Source: Rhizophagus clarus
Taxonomy: Eukaryota; Glomeromycota; Glomeromycetes; Glomerales; Glomeraceae
DNA: 64,000 nucleotides
Direction of reading: 5' to 3'
Assembly: GCA_015698045.1 (NCBI GenBank)
Contig: BLAL01000005.1
Coordinates: forward strand, 682,001 to 746,000
Numbering within the stretch: the stretch's first letter is position 1; each line of letters opens with the position of its first letter. Below, in pieces: positions 32,301 to 42,964 of this stretch. A program made the position numbers and the translations under genes. The notes beneath the pieces are model-generated. The model had not been told where the DNA came from and ran no database searches. It was given only the letters and a program-made list of their open reading frames with translations.

Positions 32301-33010
32301 ATGTCTGAAATTTATGTCTAAAGAGCTCAAAAAGTTGTGGAAAAGGGCAAAAAGAGAAGGAACATAATAGAAGGAACGAGAGAGAAAAGTGAGAGAATAA
32401 AGGTGAGGGAATGAAAAAGGTATTAAGAAAATAAAAAAACTTTTTTTTAAAAGATTGAAGTTTGATAAATCAGATTAGCAAGTTACATGACTGATACTGT
32501 TATACCAAAGAATTTGTTATAGCATTAACAAATTTTTTATAATGAAGGTCTGATCAGCCAGCTCAGAAACTTACTTCGTTATATCAAAAGGTGATGGTGG
32601 TGAGTGTATTAATTAAGCGTCACATTGACACATCAAATTTTTAACAAAACTTCATATATATTCGACATTATTGAACCATAGTCAAATAGTGTACTATATA
32701 TTATTTAATTGAACATCATGTTACATATCATGTATTAATTGTATTATATGTATCACCAGTTCAATTAAAAGTTTAATTTAAACTTTTAGTGAGTCTTTCT
32801 TCCTTCTTCCTTTTACCCTTTCCCTTTCCCTCAGTTTTTTTTCCCTTCATTCTTTCCTATCCTCATTCTTCCTTTATCCTCTATCCTTTTCCTTTCCTTT
32901 CCTTTAATATTTTTTTCTTCTTTTCTACCTATTACATATTTTCATTGAAAAATACCTTAATGAAATGTTTCCTAATGTTTTGTTTATTTTTTTTTCTTAT
33001 TTTTAGATAG
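32300..33010. other. Centre between the two intron-like arrays; pyrimidine-rich
   Basis: No credible gene. From 32790 to 32940 the plus strand is mostly C and T (CCCTTTCCC, CCTTTCCTTTCC), which produces a spurious Phe/Pro/Ser-rich frame. If both arrays are transcribed outward, this stretch would lie between their starts. Confidence 0.3.
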
Positions 33011-34500
33011 ACTCTTCGGTCTTCTTGAATGTAAAATTTCAGTAATTTCGCTTTTTAATTATTTTATTTTAATGAACAGTCTTTAACAGTTCATCTTTTT
33101 CTTTTTTTAGGTGGTATTTTTTTGGAATTTGGACTTGGATCTCAGTAAGTGAAAATTTTGCTTTTTTTTAACTCAACAAACTTTATTAACAGTTCGTATT
33201 TTTTTCTTTTGCAGAAAGTATAGTTCTTCAAGATATTTAAATGCATAGAAATTCGGTAGGAAAGATGTTGATATTTTGATTTTTAATTATTCTTTAATTA
33301 ATATTTCATTTTTTTCTTTTATAGACGGCTGGTTTTTAAATGACTAGAAATTAGAAATTATTTGATTTAATGAAGCAGCTATTAATATTTTGTTGGTAAC
33401 TTTTTGGCTCTATAGAAGCAGAATTTTTGTTGATATTTCTTTAGGTCTAATTCTTTTAACAAACTGTTATCAGGAAGGGCTGAAGGAGAGGTTTTTTCTT
33501 AATAAATTGTTTTTTTTTCTTTTTGTAGTATTGCTCAACAAAAAACATTACTGGGTTTTTGGTATTGAGGTAAGGAAAGGCTAAGGGAAAGCTTCTTTAT
33601 TGTTTATTTAATAAATTAGTTTGTTCTTCTTATTTGTAGAATTAACCAGACAAAAAATATTACTAAGTATTGTGATAAGATAAGGCTGAGGAAAAGGTTT
33701 TTTATTATTTTTTTTTAATAAATTAATCTAATTGATTTTTTCTTTTTTATAGGTGTAGGATTACCAGATGAAAAACATTACTAGACTTTGAAGTTAAGGT
33801 AAGGGAATGTTGGAAAAAGGGATTTCATAGTATTTTTTTTAACTAATTTATTTTTTTTCTTTTTTATAGATTGCTGGATGAAAATATTATTGGTAAATAT
33901 ATCTATGTAGATGGTGGACATGTAAGAAAAGTATTAATTTAATTAATTTTTTTTTTACTTTTAATGAACTGTTATTAACAGTTTATTTTTTTTGTTTTAA
34001 ACAGTCTTTATGAATAATTTGATAGGATTTCTATTTGTATGATCGGTCAAACTTCAATTTTGAATTCCTAGATAAGTTTTCAAAGAAAAATATGAAAACT
34101 ATAATTAAAAATAATATTATATTAACAACTAACATTTTTTTTTTATTTCTATTTTTTATATTTTGGCATTTAATTTTCAGATTATGAATGAAATATCAGT
34201 AAGCTCTTAAAACAACTTGATAACTTATTTTAATGAAAAGGCATTAAATTTTAGTTTTATTTTTTAATTTTTTTTTTTATTTTTTGTAAAAAATTAGTTG
34301 TCCAGTTTCAAAAAAAAACAAAAAAAAAATCATTTTTTAACAGTTTCTGAAAATCAAACTTCTACTTGGATACTGGAATTCCCAACTTCAAGTAAGTTTC
34401 AAAAAATTTGTAACTTTTTAAAAAGAAGTTTTTCTAACTTTTTTATTTTTTTTTATCAGCTCCAATTCGAATACCTGAATTCAGTAAATTTGAAACTTCC
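33010..34500 (+). repeat. Array of intron-like units, plus strand
   Basis: About ten units of 90-130 bp. Each has a T-rich tract ending in TAG or CAG (for example 33110, 33215, 33325, 33416, 33529, 33640, 33753, 33869, 34003, 34180), then 18-50 bp of less biased sequence, then in most units a donor-like GTAAG/GTAGG/GTAAC. Related 'exons' share words such as AACATTACT. This looks like a string of very small exons and short introns, or a tandem repeat that has kept splice-like signals. Confidence 0.5.
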
Positions 34501-35072
34501 TGAAGAAATAAGTTTTAAAATTTCACTTTATTAGATTCGAATCAGTCCATCAGAATTAAAAGAAAAATTTGTGTAGTTTTAGTTGTGTACAATAAAAATT
34601 TTTAATAATTTATTTATCAATTTAGTATTTATAATTAATTGAAATAAATTAATAACAGATAATATAATATAATTCAGTTATAATAAAATTAACGATTAGG
34701 CAATGAATCATATTGATTCTATACATTACAATCAGACATAACCTATTGATTACATTTTGAAAATTATGCATACAAATTGATGCTATAGCATCAATTGGTA
34801 AGTTGCCAGATAAGAAAAATAGATGTTAATAGGTTAATCCAAATAAGTGAATATAAAAAAACCAGATAGCGATAGGCTAATCCTTATTGATATCCAGTTG
34901 CAAATGAATAGGTACCCTATTGATATCCTATTGATAACCTAAATATATCTGATTTATGCCATTTTAAAGTTACTAATCGGGTATCCTAATAAAATAAATT
35001 AAAAAAAATTGGGAATCATCTAAGCCCCTATAAGATAACCTAAATGATCCCCAATTTGGCAGCCTTCGATCT
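34500..35072. other. A+T-rich spacer with CTATTGAT words
   Basis: No gene. The stretch 34880-34960 repeats CTATTGATATCC/CTATTGATAACC; similar words (CCTATTGATAACTATTAGAC) occur at 31020-31090 in roughly inverted setting, so the two may be the ends of one element holding both intron-like arrays. The match is too loose to call TIRs. Confidence 0.3.
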
Positions 35073-35291
35073 ATGACTACTAAATCGGCTGCTAGCAAAT
35101 CGCCCACTACCAGCAAGTCGCCTGCCAGAAAATTGACTACTCCCGGCAAGTCGGCTACTACATATACACCAGCTACTAGTAGTATTTCTATTACTTCTAT
35201 AAAATCCTCAAGAGTTGAAGCTTTAAAAAACTGTTACAAAAATATTCAAGTTCCAGAATCTTACTTGCAACAAGAATCTGACTTAGAATGA
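35073..35291 (+). CDS. Ser/Thr/Lys-rich short frame, unassigned
   Basis: A 72-codon frame (MTTKSAASKSPTTSKSPARK) with low-complexity basic start and a more ordinary end (VEALKNCYKNIQVPESYL). After its TGA the same frame continues with plausible coding (EDVIPIYVQTDLDDIIALV) to about 35400, so it is likely a decayed larger gene. No homologue recognised. Confidence 0.3.
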   Translation: MTTKSAASKSPTTSKSPARKLTTPGKSATTYTPATSSISITSIKSSRVEALKNCYKNIQVPESYLQQESDLE

Positions 35292-35789
35292 GAAGACGTC
35301 ATTCCAATTTATGTTCAGACAGATCTTGACGATATTATAGCTTTAGTAGTCAGTATGATTTTTGATTGGTTACTAGCAGAGATGTTGATTTCTTTTAATT
35401 CATAATATAATATAAATATCACAAAATTTTGTGATATAAGCAAAAACTACATGATTATATAACAAAATTTCACAAAATTAAAAAAAAAAATAAATTTTCA
35501 TATGATATATCACAAATTTTCTAATTTTAGAAATTATGAATATTAAAAATATATGAATCAGGGCTGATGATTTCTTGTTTTTGGCTCACAAAATTTCACA
35601 TATTTTATTAAATCACACAACAAAATTATATAAAATTAGTAAAATTTATTTTTTATAACAAAAAACATACCTTTATCATAAATAAATTTTATGTTATATC
35701 ATAACAAAAATTCATCATCACTGGTTACTGGCATAGGAGAAGTTTGCTTTTTCTGAATTTGATGTTTATTCTTATTAAATATTATAGAA

Positions 35790-36115
35790 AATCAAGAATT
35801 ATGCAAGAAAATAACTGATTTGTGCAAAAAATACATGAAATTGGAAAAATAAAATGAAGTTATTTCTGAGGAATTACAAAGTACGAAAGGCAACTTAAAA
35901 ACTCATGAAAATTAACACTGCGTTTAGCATGAAAAATAAAAAATTGAAGAGAACAATCAAGAAGAACAAAGGTGATGATGCTAAAGATACACATTTGCCC
36001 AAAAAAGTTAAAAGCAGCATCAAGGAAAAAAGGTTATTAGTAACAATGAGGATGATAATGGTAAAGAAAAACCTATCAATGAAAAGAGTGCAAAGGTTCG
36101 TTAAGTTTTGACTGT
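35790..36115 (+). pseudogene. Decayed coiled-coil coding fragment
   Basis: Lys/Glu-rich coding-like stretch (segments LCKKYMKLEK and SEELQSTKGNLKTHE) crossing several stops and frames. Such coiled-coil pieces accompany mobile elements in this type of genome, but no family could be named. Confidence 0.25.
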
Positions 36116-36149
36116 CAATTTTTGTATTCAATACCAATTCTATATATTT

Positions 36150-36580
36150 ACTAATTTATATCATAATTTATATTAAACATTTTTTTCTGATTTCTCATGT
36201 TTCTTTTATTAATAATACTGAATTTTCTACTAACTACTAATTTCTACTTAATACCGAATTTTCTATTAACTGCTAATTTCTACTAATATTTTTTTTTATT
36301 TATACTGTAATTTATATTAAACATTTTTTTCTAATTTCTCATGTTTCTTTTATTAATAATACTAAATTTTCTACTAACTACTAATTTCTACTTAATACCA
36401 AATTTTTTACTAACTGCTAATTTCTATTAATATTTTTTTTATTTATACTGTAATTGATATTAAACATTTTTTTCTGATTTCTCATGTTTCTTTTATTAAT
36501 AATACTGAATTTTCTACTAATTACAAATTTCTACTAATATTTTTTTATTTATACCGTAATTTATATTAATATATTTTCTT
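36150..36580. repeat. 144-bp tandem repeat, about three units
   Basis: Units containing TTCTCATGTTTCTTTTATTA recur with phase points near 36187, 36331 and 36474 (spacing 144 and 143 bp), each followed by AATTTTCTACTAACTACTAA-like words. Non-coding. Confidence 0.75.
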
Positions 36581-36727
36581 ACTAATTTCTCTTAACGTTC
36601 TTCTTTATTAATTTATACTGAATCTTTTACTAATTATCTCTATAACCAAATTTTCTAATGTTTCTATTTTTACCTATTTTATTTATTGATTTATTTTCTC
36701 TCCTGAATTATTATTAATTAGGTTGAA

Positions 36728-37620
36728 ATGAAATCAATTCTGAAGATAATCGATCCAAAATTAGACTTGGACTATGACGAAACATTCAATAGTAGCAAAA
36801 ACATTAATATTTGTCAAAAACTTATACCCAAACTAAGAAAATCCCTCTCACTCAACTTTTGGCTGACTGTTAACCAGATAACAAGGTGGTTAAGCAGTCT
36901 ACATAAATCTTGATGATCCCAAATGAGTTTGAAGAAGTCTAGTAAAGATGCTAATGACAGTTGACGAGTTCATGCTAATAATAGGTTAAATGATGTATGT
37001 GGTGTAATCTGATAGAAATTTATTGTTTATTATATTAAACTTATCTAAATTTTATTAATCAGAAAAAATTGAGAAGAATAAAAACCATGAAGAATTTATT
37101 CAAAAAAATGATCTTTGCATCACTAAGTACGAAAAATGGCTGTTATTGACTATTCTTGCGAATCAAGCTTATCACTCTAGTATCACTCTTCAGAAATAAG
37201 CGAAACTGACAAAAAGGATTCTGATACAGTTATTAATGTATACAATTTCTTATAGTGTACAGAAGAGGTTGATAATTTTTTATCGCTAGCTTGTTTTACC
37301 ATAAATGACTAATTTTAACTTTTTACTTAATTTTTACATTTTAGCTAAAAGATTTACTTTAAAATATACTTGATGTTCATGCAAAAATAAATCAAATAGC
37401 ACAACAACAGAGAAGAAGAAAATACAATGACAAACTACAATATTACGACTTTATGCCATCTGAAAATGCTTCATATTAATCATATGTTAACTAACTGAAC
37501 ATTATTTATGATACAGAGTATTCCAAAAGGATCATAGAGGAAGATAATAATATTGAAGATGAAGAATTAAACGTCATTATTGATAGTATGGAAATTGCGG
37601 GAGGGGGTTAAAATCTGAAA
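36728..37620 (+). pseudogene. Coding debris of an unknown element protein
   Basis: Short coding-like pieces: KSILKIIDPKLDLDYDETF near 36730, ICQKLIPKLRKSLSLNFW near 36810, HAKINQIAQQQRRRKYND near 37380 and IIEEDNNIEDEELNVIID near 37530. They lie in different frames with intervening A+T-rich DNA that may be introns. They are upstream of the pogo-like transposase remnant but cannot be tied to it. Confidence 0.3.
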
Positions 37621-37989
37621 GTTTTATGCAAGAAGAATAAATATTATTTTTATTCAGTAATTCATTAATTTATTATATAATAAATATATATATTTTATAT
37701 CTAAATTTTATCCAAATTTATACATTAAATAAACTGATTTGTGATCAAATTATATTTGAACTTATTCTGATTTTATTTCTTTGAATGTTGAACTTATTAA
37801 TAATATTGATTGATTTATATATCTGATTTATATCTGAATTTTTATTCTAAATTTTGTTTGAGTAACAACCACTCAGAACACAATCGAAAATTTCCTTTGA
37901 AATAAAAATCAGATAATTTTAAGCCATAATTTGGACTAAAATCAGATGTCTGACTTTTAGCTGATTTGAACCATTTTGACTAGTGTGTA

Positions 37990-39415
37990 ATGTTAGCATC
38001 AAGCATCAGAAAATCACAAATTGAAACCATTAGTAATTGGCAGATTCTTGAAGTTACGAGTTTTTCATGGTATTCAAACTTCCTGATTTCTAGTTACATA
38101 TAAAGCAAATAAAAAGGTATGGATGAAACATAATATTTTTAATGGGTAGGTTAGTGAATTGGATCGTAAATTTTATTTTTAAGGTTGATATGTTATCTTA
38201 ATTATTGATAATGCTTCATTATATAAATTTGTTATTTCTTCTGATAAAAATGAAAATGATAATGATTATGTTAATGATTATGATAATGATTATGAAGATA
38301 ATTTTAATAATTATTTTACAGATGATGAATCCAGAGAATCTTCAAAAGACAATAAAACAAATAATTGTAAACAAAAAGATTATAGTTCATTAAATAGGAA
38401 AAGTACTAGCAAAGAAAAAAAAAAATAACATTAAACTTATCAATATTTAAATTGTATTTCTTTCACCAAATATGATGTCAAAACTTCAACCTATGGATAC
38501 CAGAATTATTTAATTTGTTTAATGGAGAATAGGAGCAGAAACTGTTATGAATCTGAAGCAAAAATTAAAAAAAAGATTTTTTGATTGATAATCATTGAAA
38601 GATGTTCACATGAATAAACATAAATTCACATGATCAATTTTTTTTATAGTGCGTAAACATACAGTATTGTCTGAAGCGAAGCAAAGGACAATAATTAAAG
38701 TTTTATTGAATGAATTTATTTACAATTATTATTAAATATAGGTTAAATACAAGCAACTATATGTTTGACATTTAATTGAACAATTTGATCAAGATGCTGA
38801 TGTACGCAAGTAAATATTTTTTATTTTTTTTTCATATTTATCATTTTATATAAATAAAATCACTAATATTTACTTAATATAGAAATAAATTGGACATTAA
38901 ACAAGTTATTAATTATATTGCAGAAGCTTGAAAAAATGTTGAACAGCAAACCATACATAATTGCTGGAATGAAACTAAAATTGTATCTAATTTTAATCCC
39001 AAAATAATTCAAGAAACATGAGTTACTATACAATGAGGATTGGATATACTTATTAATGAAATTCCAAATACACTTCTAACAATTTTTATTGACAATGAAA
39101 TCTGAAATAGTTTGGTAAACTATATTCAAAACCAAACTTCTTCAGCTACTATTTGACTGATGAATAAATCATAATATGGTGTAATATCATGATAAAAAAG
39201 CGCTTGATACTGATAATGAAGAGAAACTGATTCCAAAAGTTTTACTGAAAGAAGCTCTTAATGCAATCAAAAAGGTAATTCTTTTTTATGAACAATTACC
39301 TATTAATGATTGGTTTAAAATAGAAAATTTTAAAGTTTTTAAGCATTATGTTTCAGATTTAAAAGCACATTATATTACATCTTTATAACAAAAGTCTATT
39401 GAAGATTATTTTCCT
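37990..39415 (+). pseudogene. pogo/Tigger-like transposase (broken)
   Basis: Blocks in order: KLKPLVIGRFLKLRVFHGI near 38020, ANKKVWMKHNIFNG near 38110, SELDRKF and VILIIDNASLY near 38150-38215 (second catalytic Asp of DDE_1 transposases), an Asp/Asn-rich insert, SKLQPMDTRII near 38477 (the conserved LQPMD block), KLDIKQVINYIAEA then TIHNCWNETKIV near 38890-38980, and a C-terminal IEDYFPPN near 39400. This is the order of pogo/Tigger (Tc1 superfamily) transposases. More than ten stops or frame changes, and an internal stretch near 38810-38880 that looks like an intron. Confidence 0.7.
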
Positions 39416-39589
39416 CCTAATTAAAACATTTTAATCATATTGTATAATTTTTGATTTTTAGTAATATACTTAATATAATTACATATTGATTTTATAATAA
39501 ATAATATGTCCATTAATAAAATTGATATATTAAGTATTATAATTTTATTTATATTTTATCATTAAAAAATTTTTTTTATTTATAGTTAC

Positions 39590-39658
39590 ATCTCATTATA
39601 TATAGTCACTAAATATGCATTATCCCAAATGTGTGACTATAGAGAGAGTTGATTGTAA
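39590..39658. repeat. Right terminal repeat of the pogo-like element
   Basis: The stretch ending TGTGACTATAGAGAGAGTTG then ATTGTA follows the transposase by about 170 bp and looks like the inner-to-outer end of a Tigger-type TIR, with a terminal TA available as target. No left partner was found. Confidence 0.45.
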
Positions 39659-39699
39659 TAGCAATAACAATGAAATAACTGAGATAATACACTTGAAAA

Positions 39700-40430
39700 G
39701 AAGTTTAGACTAAAAAAACTCTGTGAAAACTGTAAAGTAATACTATCTCAAGCATTCTAGAACTGATGAATATTCTTCTGAAAAACTTCGATTCAACCTC
39801 TTTTTTTCAAATGCTCTTATTTTTTTTAAAAAAAATACTTTTTAGCTTATTTTACTAAATGATCAACCATTTATATATGATTAAATATAAAGGCTTTATG
39901 TTTAGTCTATAGATGCCATCTAAATTATTTTAAGTAAATCTCAAATTAATTTGTACATTTTGACAGCCATAATTTCTAAATCCCAAATGTACAAATTGCA
40001 AAATTTATATATATAATTTGTAAATTAATTTGGATTTGTACATTTGAATTGCCATAATTCCAAATTATTTTGGATTTAGGTAGTATCTATAGTTTAGTCA
40101 TATAAGAAATTGTATACATAAATCCAAATTAAGAAAGTACTAGTAGATCTTTGAACATATTTTTATTTTAAGTAATATAGATAGATGATTCACTTTTATA
40201 TTATGTATTAATCTTATATCAATAAAAAGGTTTTACCAAGCATTGATAACTATTTTTAAAAGTTAAAATTGGTTCTGACTTTCTGTTTTTCATCTAATTA
40301 TTATACTCCTTTATTATATTTTCTAAGTCTTACATAAAATTAAATTACTTTTTTTTTCCTAAAAAATTTAAAAAATTTTATTTTATAATATTTTATATTT
40401 CATATTTTTTTATTATTTTATTTTTAGGAT
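39700..40430. other. A+T-rich spacer with a degenerate direct repeat
   Basis: No gene. Around 39930 and 40020 a similar string (AAATTAATTTG, GTACATTT, GCCATAATT) occurs twice in direct orientation about 90 bp apart, with a short palindromic A+T core between them. Confidence 0.35.
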
Positions 40431-41060
40431 GAACTGAATCCAACTATATAAAGAGGAAAATTCTTTCCAGTCATTGCTAAACTCTTTGTCAAATATACTC
40501 AAATACCTGTTATTATTGGAGTCTAAAATGTTTGATTCTATTAGTTCATTTTATTATTGTTTATATGATTGGTATAATTATCATTATGCAGCTGGGAGTC
40601 AGAAAGCTATGCTTTAAATTCACTTGAATGGAAAAGATCACAATGGCAGGTCTGTTATACTACCACTTTCTATAATCATCATTAGTGTCACTATCTTTTG
40701 TTTTGATGTCATGGGTGATTTAATATTAAGAAAAGCATTCTTTAAAAGGGAGTCCTGTCTTTCAAGAAGTCATCCTAGCCATAAAACTGCTGTTAAATTT
40801 TTATTACTTAATTTAATGGTCATCTATACATCACTGTAGAATATAAAATTTTTTATTTTTGAAATAAAATTAGTAGTATTAGAGGCATTTGAAAATGCGT
40901 CTTTATATATAGTTTCTTCTTATTCCAAAAAGATAGGTTAAGAAAATCATTAAAAACGAATTCTTTAAACTCTCAAGAAATTACACATTAATTGCAACAA
41001 ATACAGGATCTAATTAAACGATCTAGTGCTCAAAATGTTAATATTAACATTTATTTTAAT
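40430..41060 (+). pseudogene. Unassigned coding debris
   Basis: A 71-codon frame at 40624-40839 (MNGKDHNGRSVILPLS) and, near 40965-41070, a short stretch NSQEITH then LQQIQDLIKRSSAQNVNINI that reads like a decayed coiled-coil tail. No protein family recognised; possibly the tail of another transposon, because a pogo-like end follows at about 41290-41350. Confidence 0.25.
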
Positions 41061-41284
41061 AATTTAGTAGTTAATTACATATGGTAATATATTTATTAGT
41101 ATGATCTTATGATTATATATGGATTATTGTATGTCTGCATAAAATAAATGGATAGGATGTTCAATATGAACCTATGTGGCTAAATGATAATACTAGCTAT
41201 AATATTTTAATAATTAGATAATTTTTTAATTAAATATTTTTAGAAATTTATATATAATTAAAACTTCATCAATAGTTATAGGTA

Positions 41285-41350
41285 TACTTTATTATAATTA
41301 TATTATTGAGTGATTCCAAGGGGTGTGATTATAAAGTAAGTTAATTGTAT
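41285..41350. repeat. Second pogo-like terminal repeat
   Basis: GTGTGATTATAAAGTAAGTT followed by AATTGTA is a diverged copy of the terminal stretch at 39625-39658 in the same orientation. It suggests the right end of a second, older member of the same transposon family. Confidence 0.4.
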
Positions 41351-41541
41351 TTAATAATTAATCAAAATAATAAAAATTAATTGAATTTAAATATATATAA
41401 AATTTTATAAATACTGTATATTGAAAATAAATTCAAATTTCACGTGCGCGAAAATCTGACGGGAGAGTTATACTGCGCCACAAACCAAGTTAAATAAAGA
41501 TATTACAATTATGATAAAATTTTTTATATATCAGAAGTTCA

Positions 41542-41613
41542 TCCGCATTGGTCCAGTGGTTAGGATTTCGCGCTTTCACCGCGACGGCCGGGGTTCGATT
41601 CCCCGATGCGGAA
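41542..41613 (+). tRNA. tRNA-Glu (anticodon TTC)
   Basis: 72-nt cloverleaf: acceptor stem TCCGCAT/ATGCGGA with discriminator A, A box TGGTCCAGTGG, anticodon stem TCGCG/CGCGA with loop CTTTCAC giving anticodon TTC, B box GGTTCGATTCC. A T run about 12 bp downstream fits a polymerase III terminator. No intron. Confidence 0.96.
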
Positions 41614-42964
41614 ATTTATATTGTATTTTTTTTTATTTTTGATTTAACTGCGGTAGCTGCGGCAATTATTGAACCGAATAGTTGATTTTTTTGGTAGAAT
41701 AACTTTCCGTCATTCGCTAATGGCTTATCATGCTAAACAGGATTTGGGGCAAAAAATTATAAAATTTTTTGATAAGGTTTTATTTACATTTCATCTGATT
41801 TCAAATGTAATACAAAAAAATCGTGAAACAAAATAAAATTACAATGATTTTTCACGTTACTGCGTTTGTACTGCGGTTATCGGATTTCTTTCGCCTTAAA
41901 AGTTGTGATTATAAATTCATTAGCCAAAATAGTCGCATATAAAAAAAAATGAATTGCTTTTTAATAATATACTCAAACATCAAGTGAAGCCCCTGATTAC
42001 GTTTATGGTTCGACAACTTTGGTCAAACCATCAAAACGTGGAATTCCAAAATTAGTAAAAATTATTAAAAACTACAAACATTTAAAATGTTTTGGGAATT
42101 AAATTAGTTGTGTAAATCTAGTTTTAAAACGGACTAGAATTATATTGGAACTCTTTAGGAAATGAGATTTTATGGCGGAAGAAAATTTTTCGCATAATTG
42201 TGGGCCGTGCGAAACATGCTGACCTGCACTATGAATAACTATTCAAAGATTGCAGTTTGCCAGTTTAGTAATCCATTAATTTGGCGACCAAAAGTTTAGA
42301 AAGCTTGTGAATATTCAAAGTTTGGCACATTTTTGGCGTTACATGTGCCTTTTTGATTACTCACGGCGTATTATAATGGCTCTTATCTGCATAATTAAAT
42401 TTTATTCGCAACAACGGAATCTCTTGTAAACCCAAATCTGGCGTAAATCACCTAGATGATGTTAAAATGTTTATGATAAGATCGAACAAGTTTCAAAGCC
42501 ATTCTTAAACTTCTAACAATAAATAAAAAAAAACCTGATTTTAAAGTTATATAATAAATAGTTTCATTACTTTCATATTGCTGTTAAAGTGGTGTGTGTC
42601 ACGAGGCCTTCATATGAATTGAAAACACTTGCACGACAACGATCATGCCTATTGAAGTTTAAAAAGTAACGGAACACGAGTAAATCAAACAAAAGAATTT
42701 TTTTGCCACAAACAGACTTAAGAAGGGGTTGCTTCAAGGAGTTATCTAGTGCAACTTTTGACTGTTAACCTCGATTTCATCAAATCAACTTATTTCTCTT
42801 TCAACAGGAATAACAACAACGTCCCACGTTAGACTTTTCTCTTCAAAATCAAAAAGCCTGGATAGCTAATAGTACTAATAATAAAAAAAAGAGAGAATAG
42901 AGTAGGGAGTTTTGCAATCTGACTGCGCCACTTAAAATTGTAAACAAGGAACGGTATAGCAAAA
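41614..42964. other. Intergenic spacer before the kinase gene
   Basis: Less A+T-biased than the element regions. No reading frame or repeat recognised. It holds the tRNA terminator at its left edge and presumably the kinase promoter at the right; no clear TATA box is seen in the last 100 bp. Confidence 0.4.

Noticed and set aside
32789-33010. A Phe/Pro/Ser-rich frame resembling a signal peptide protein
   Set aside because: It lies in a CT-rich tract and is explained by base composition.
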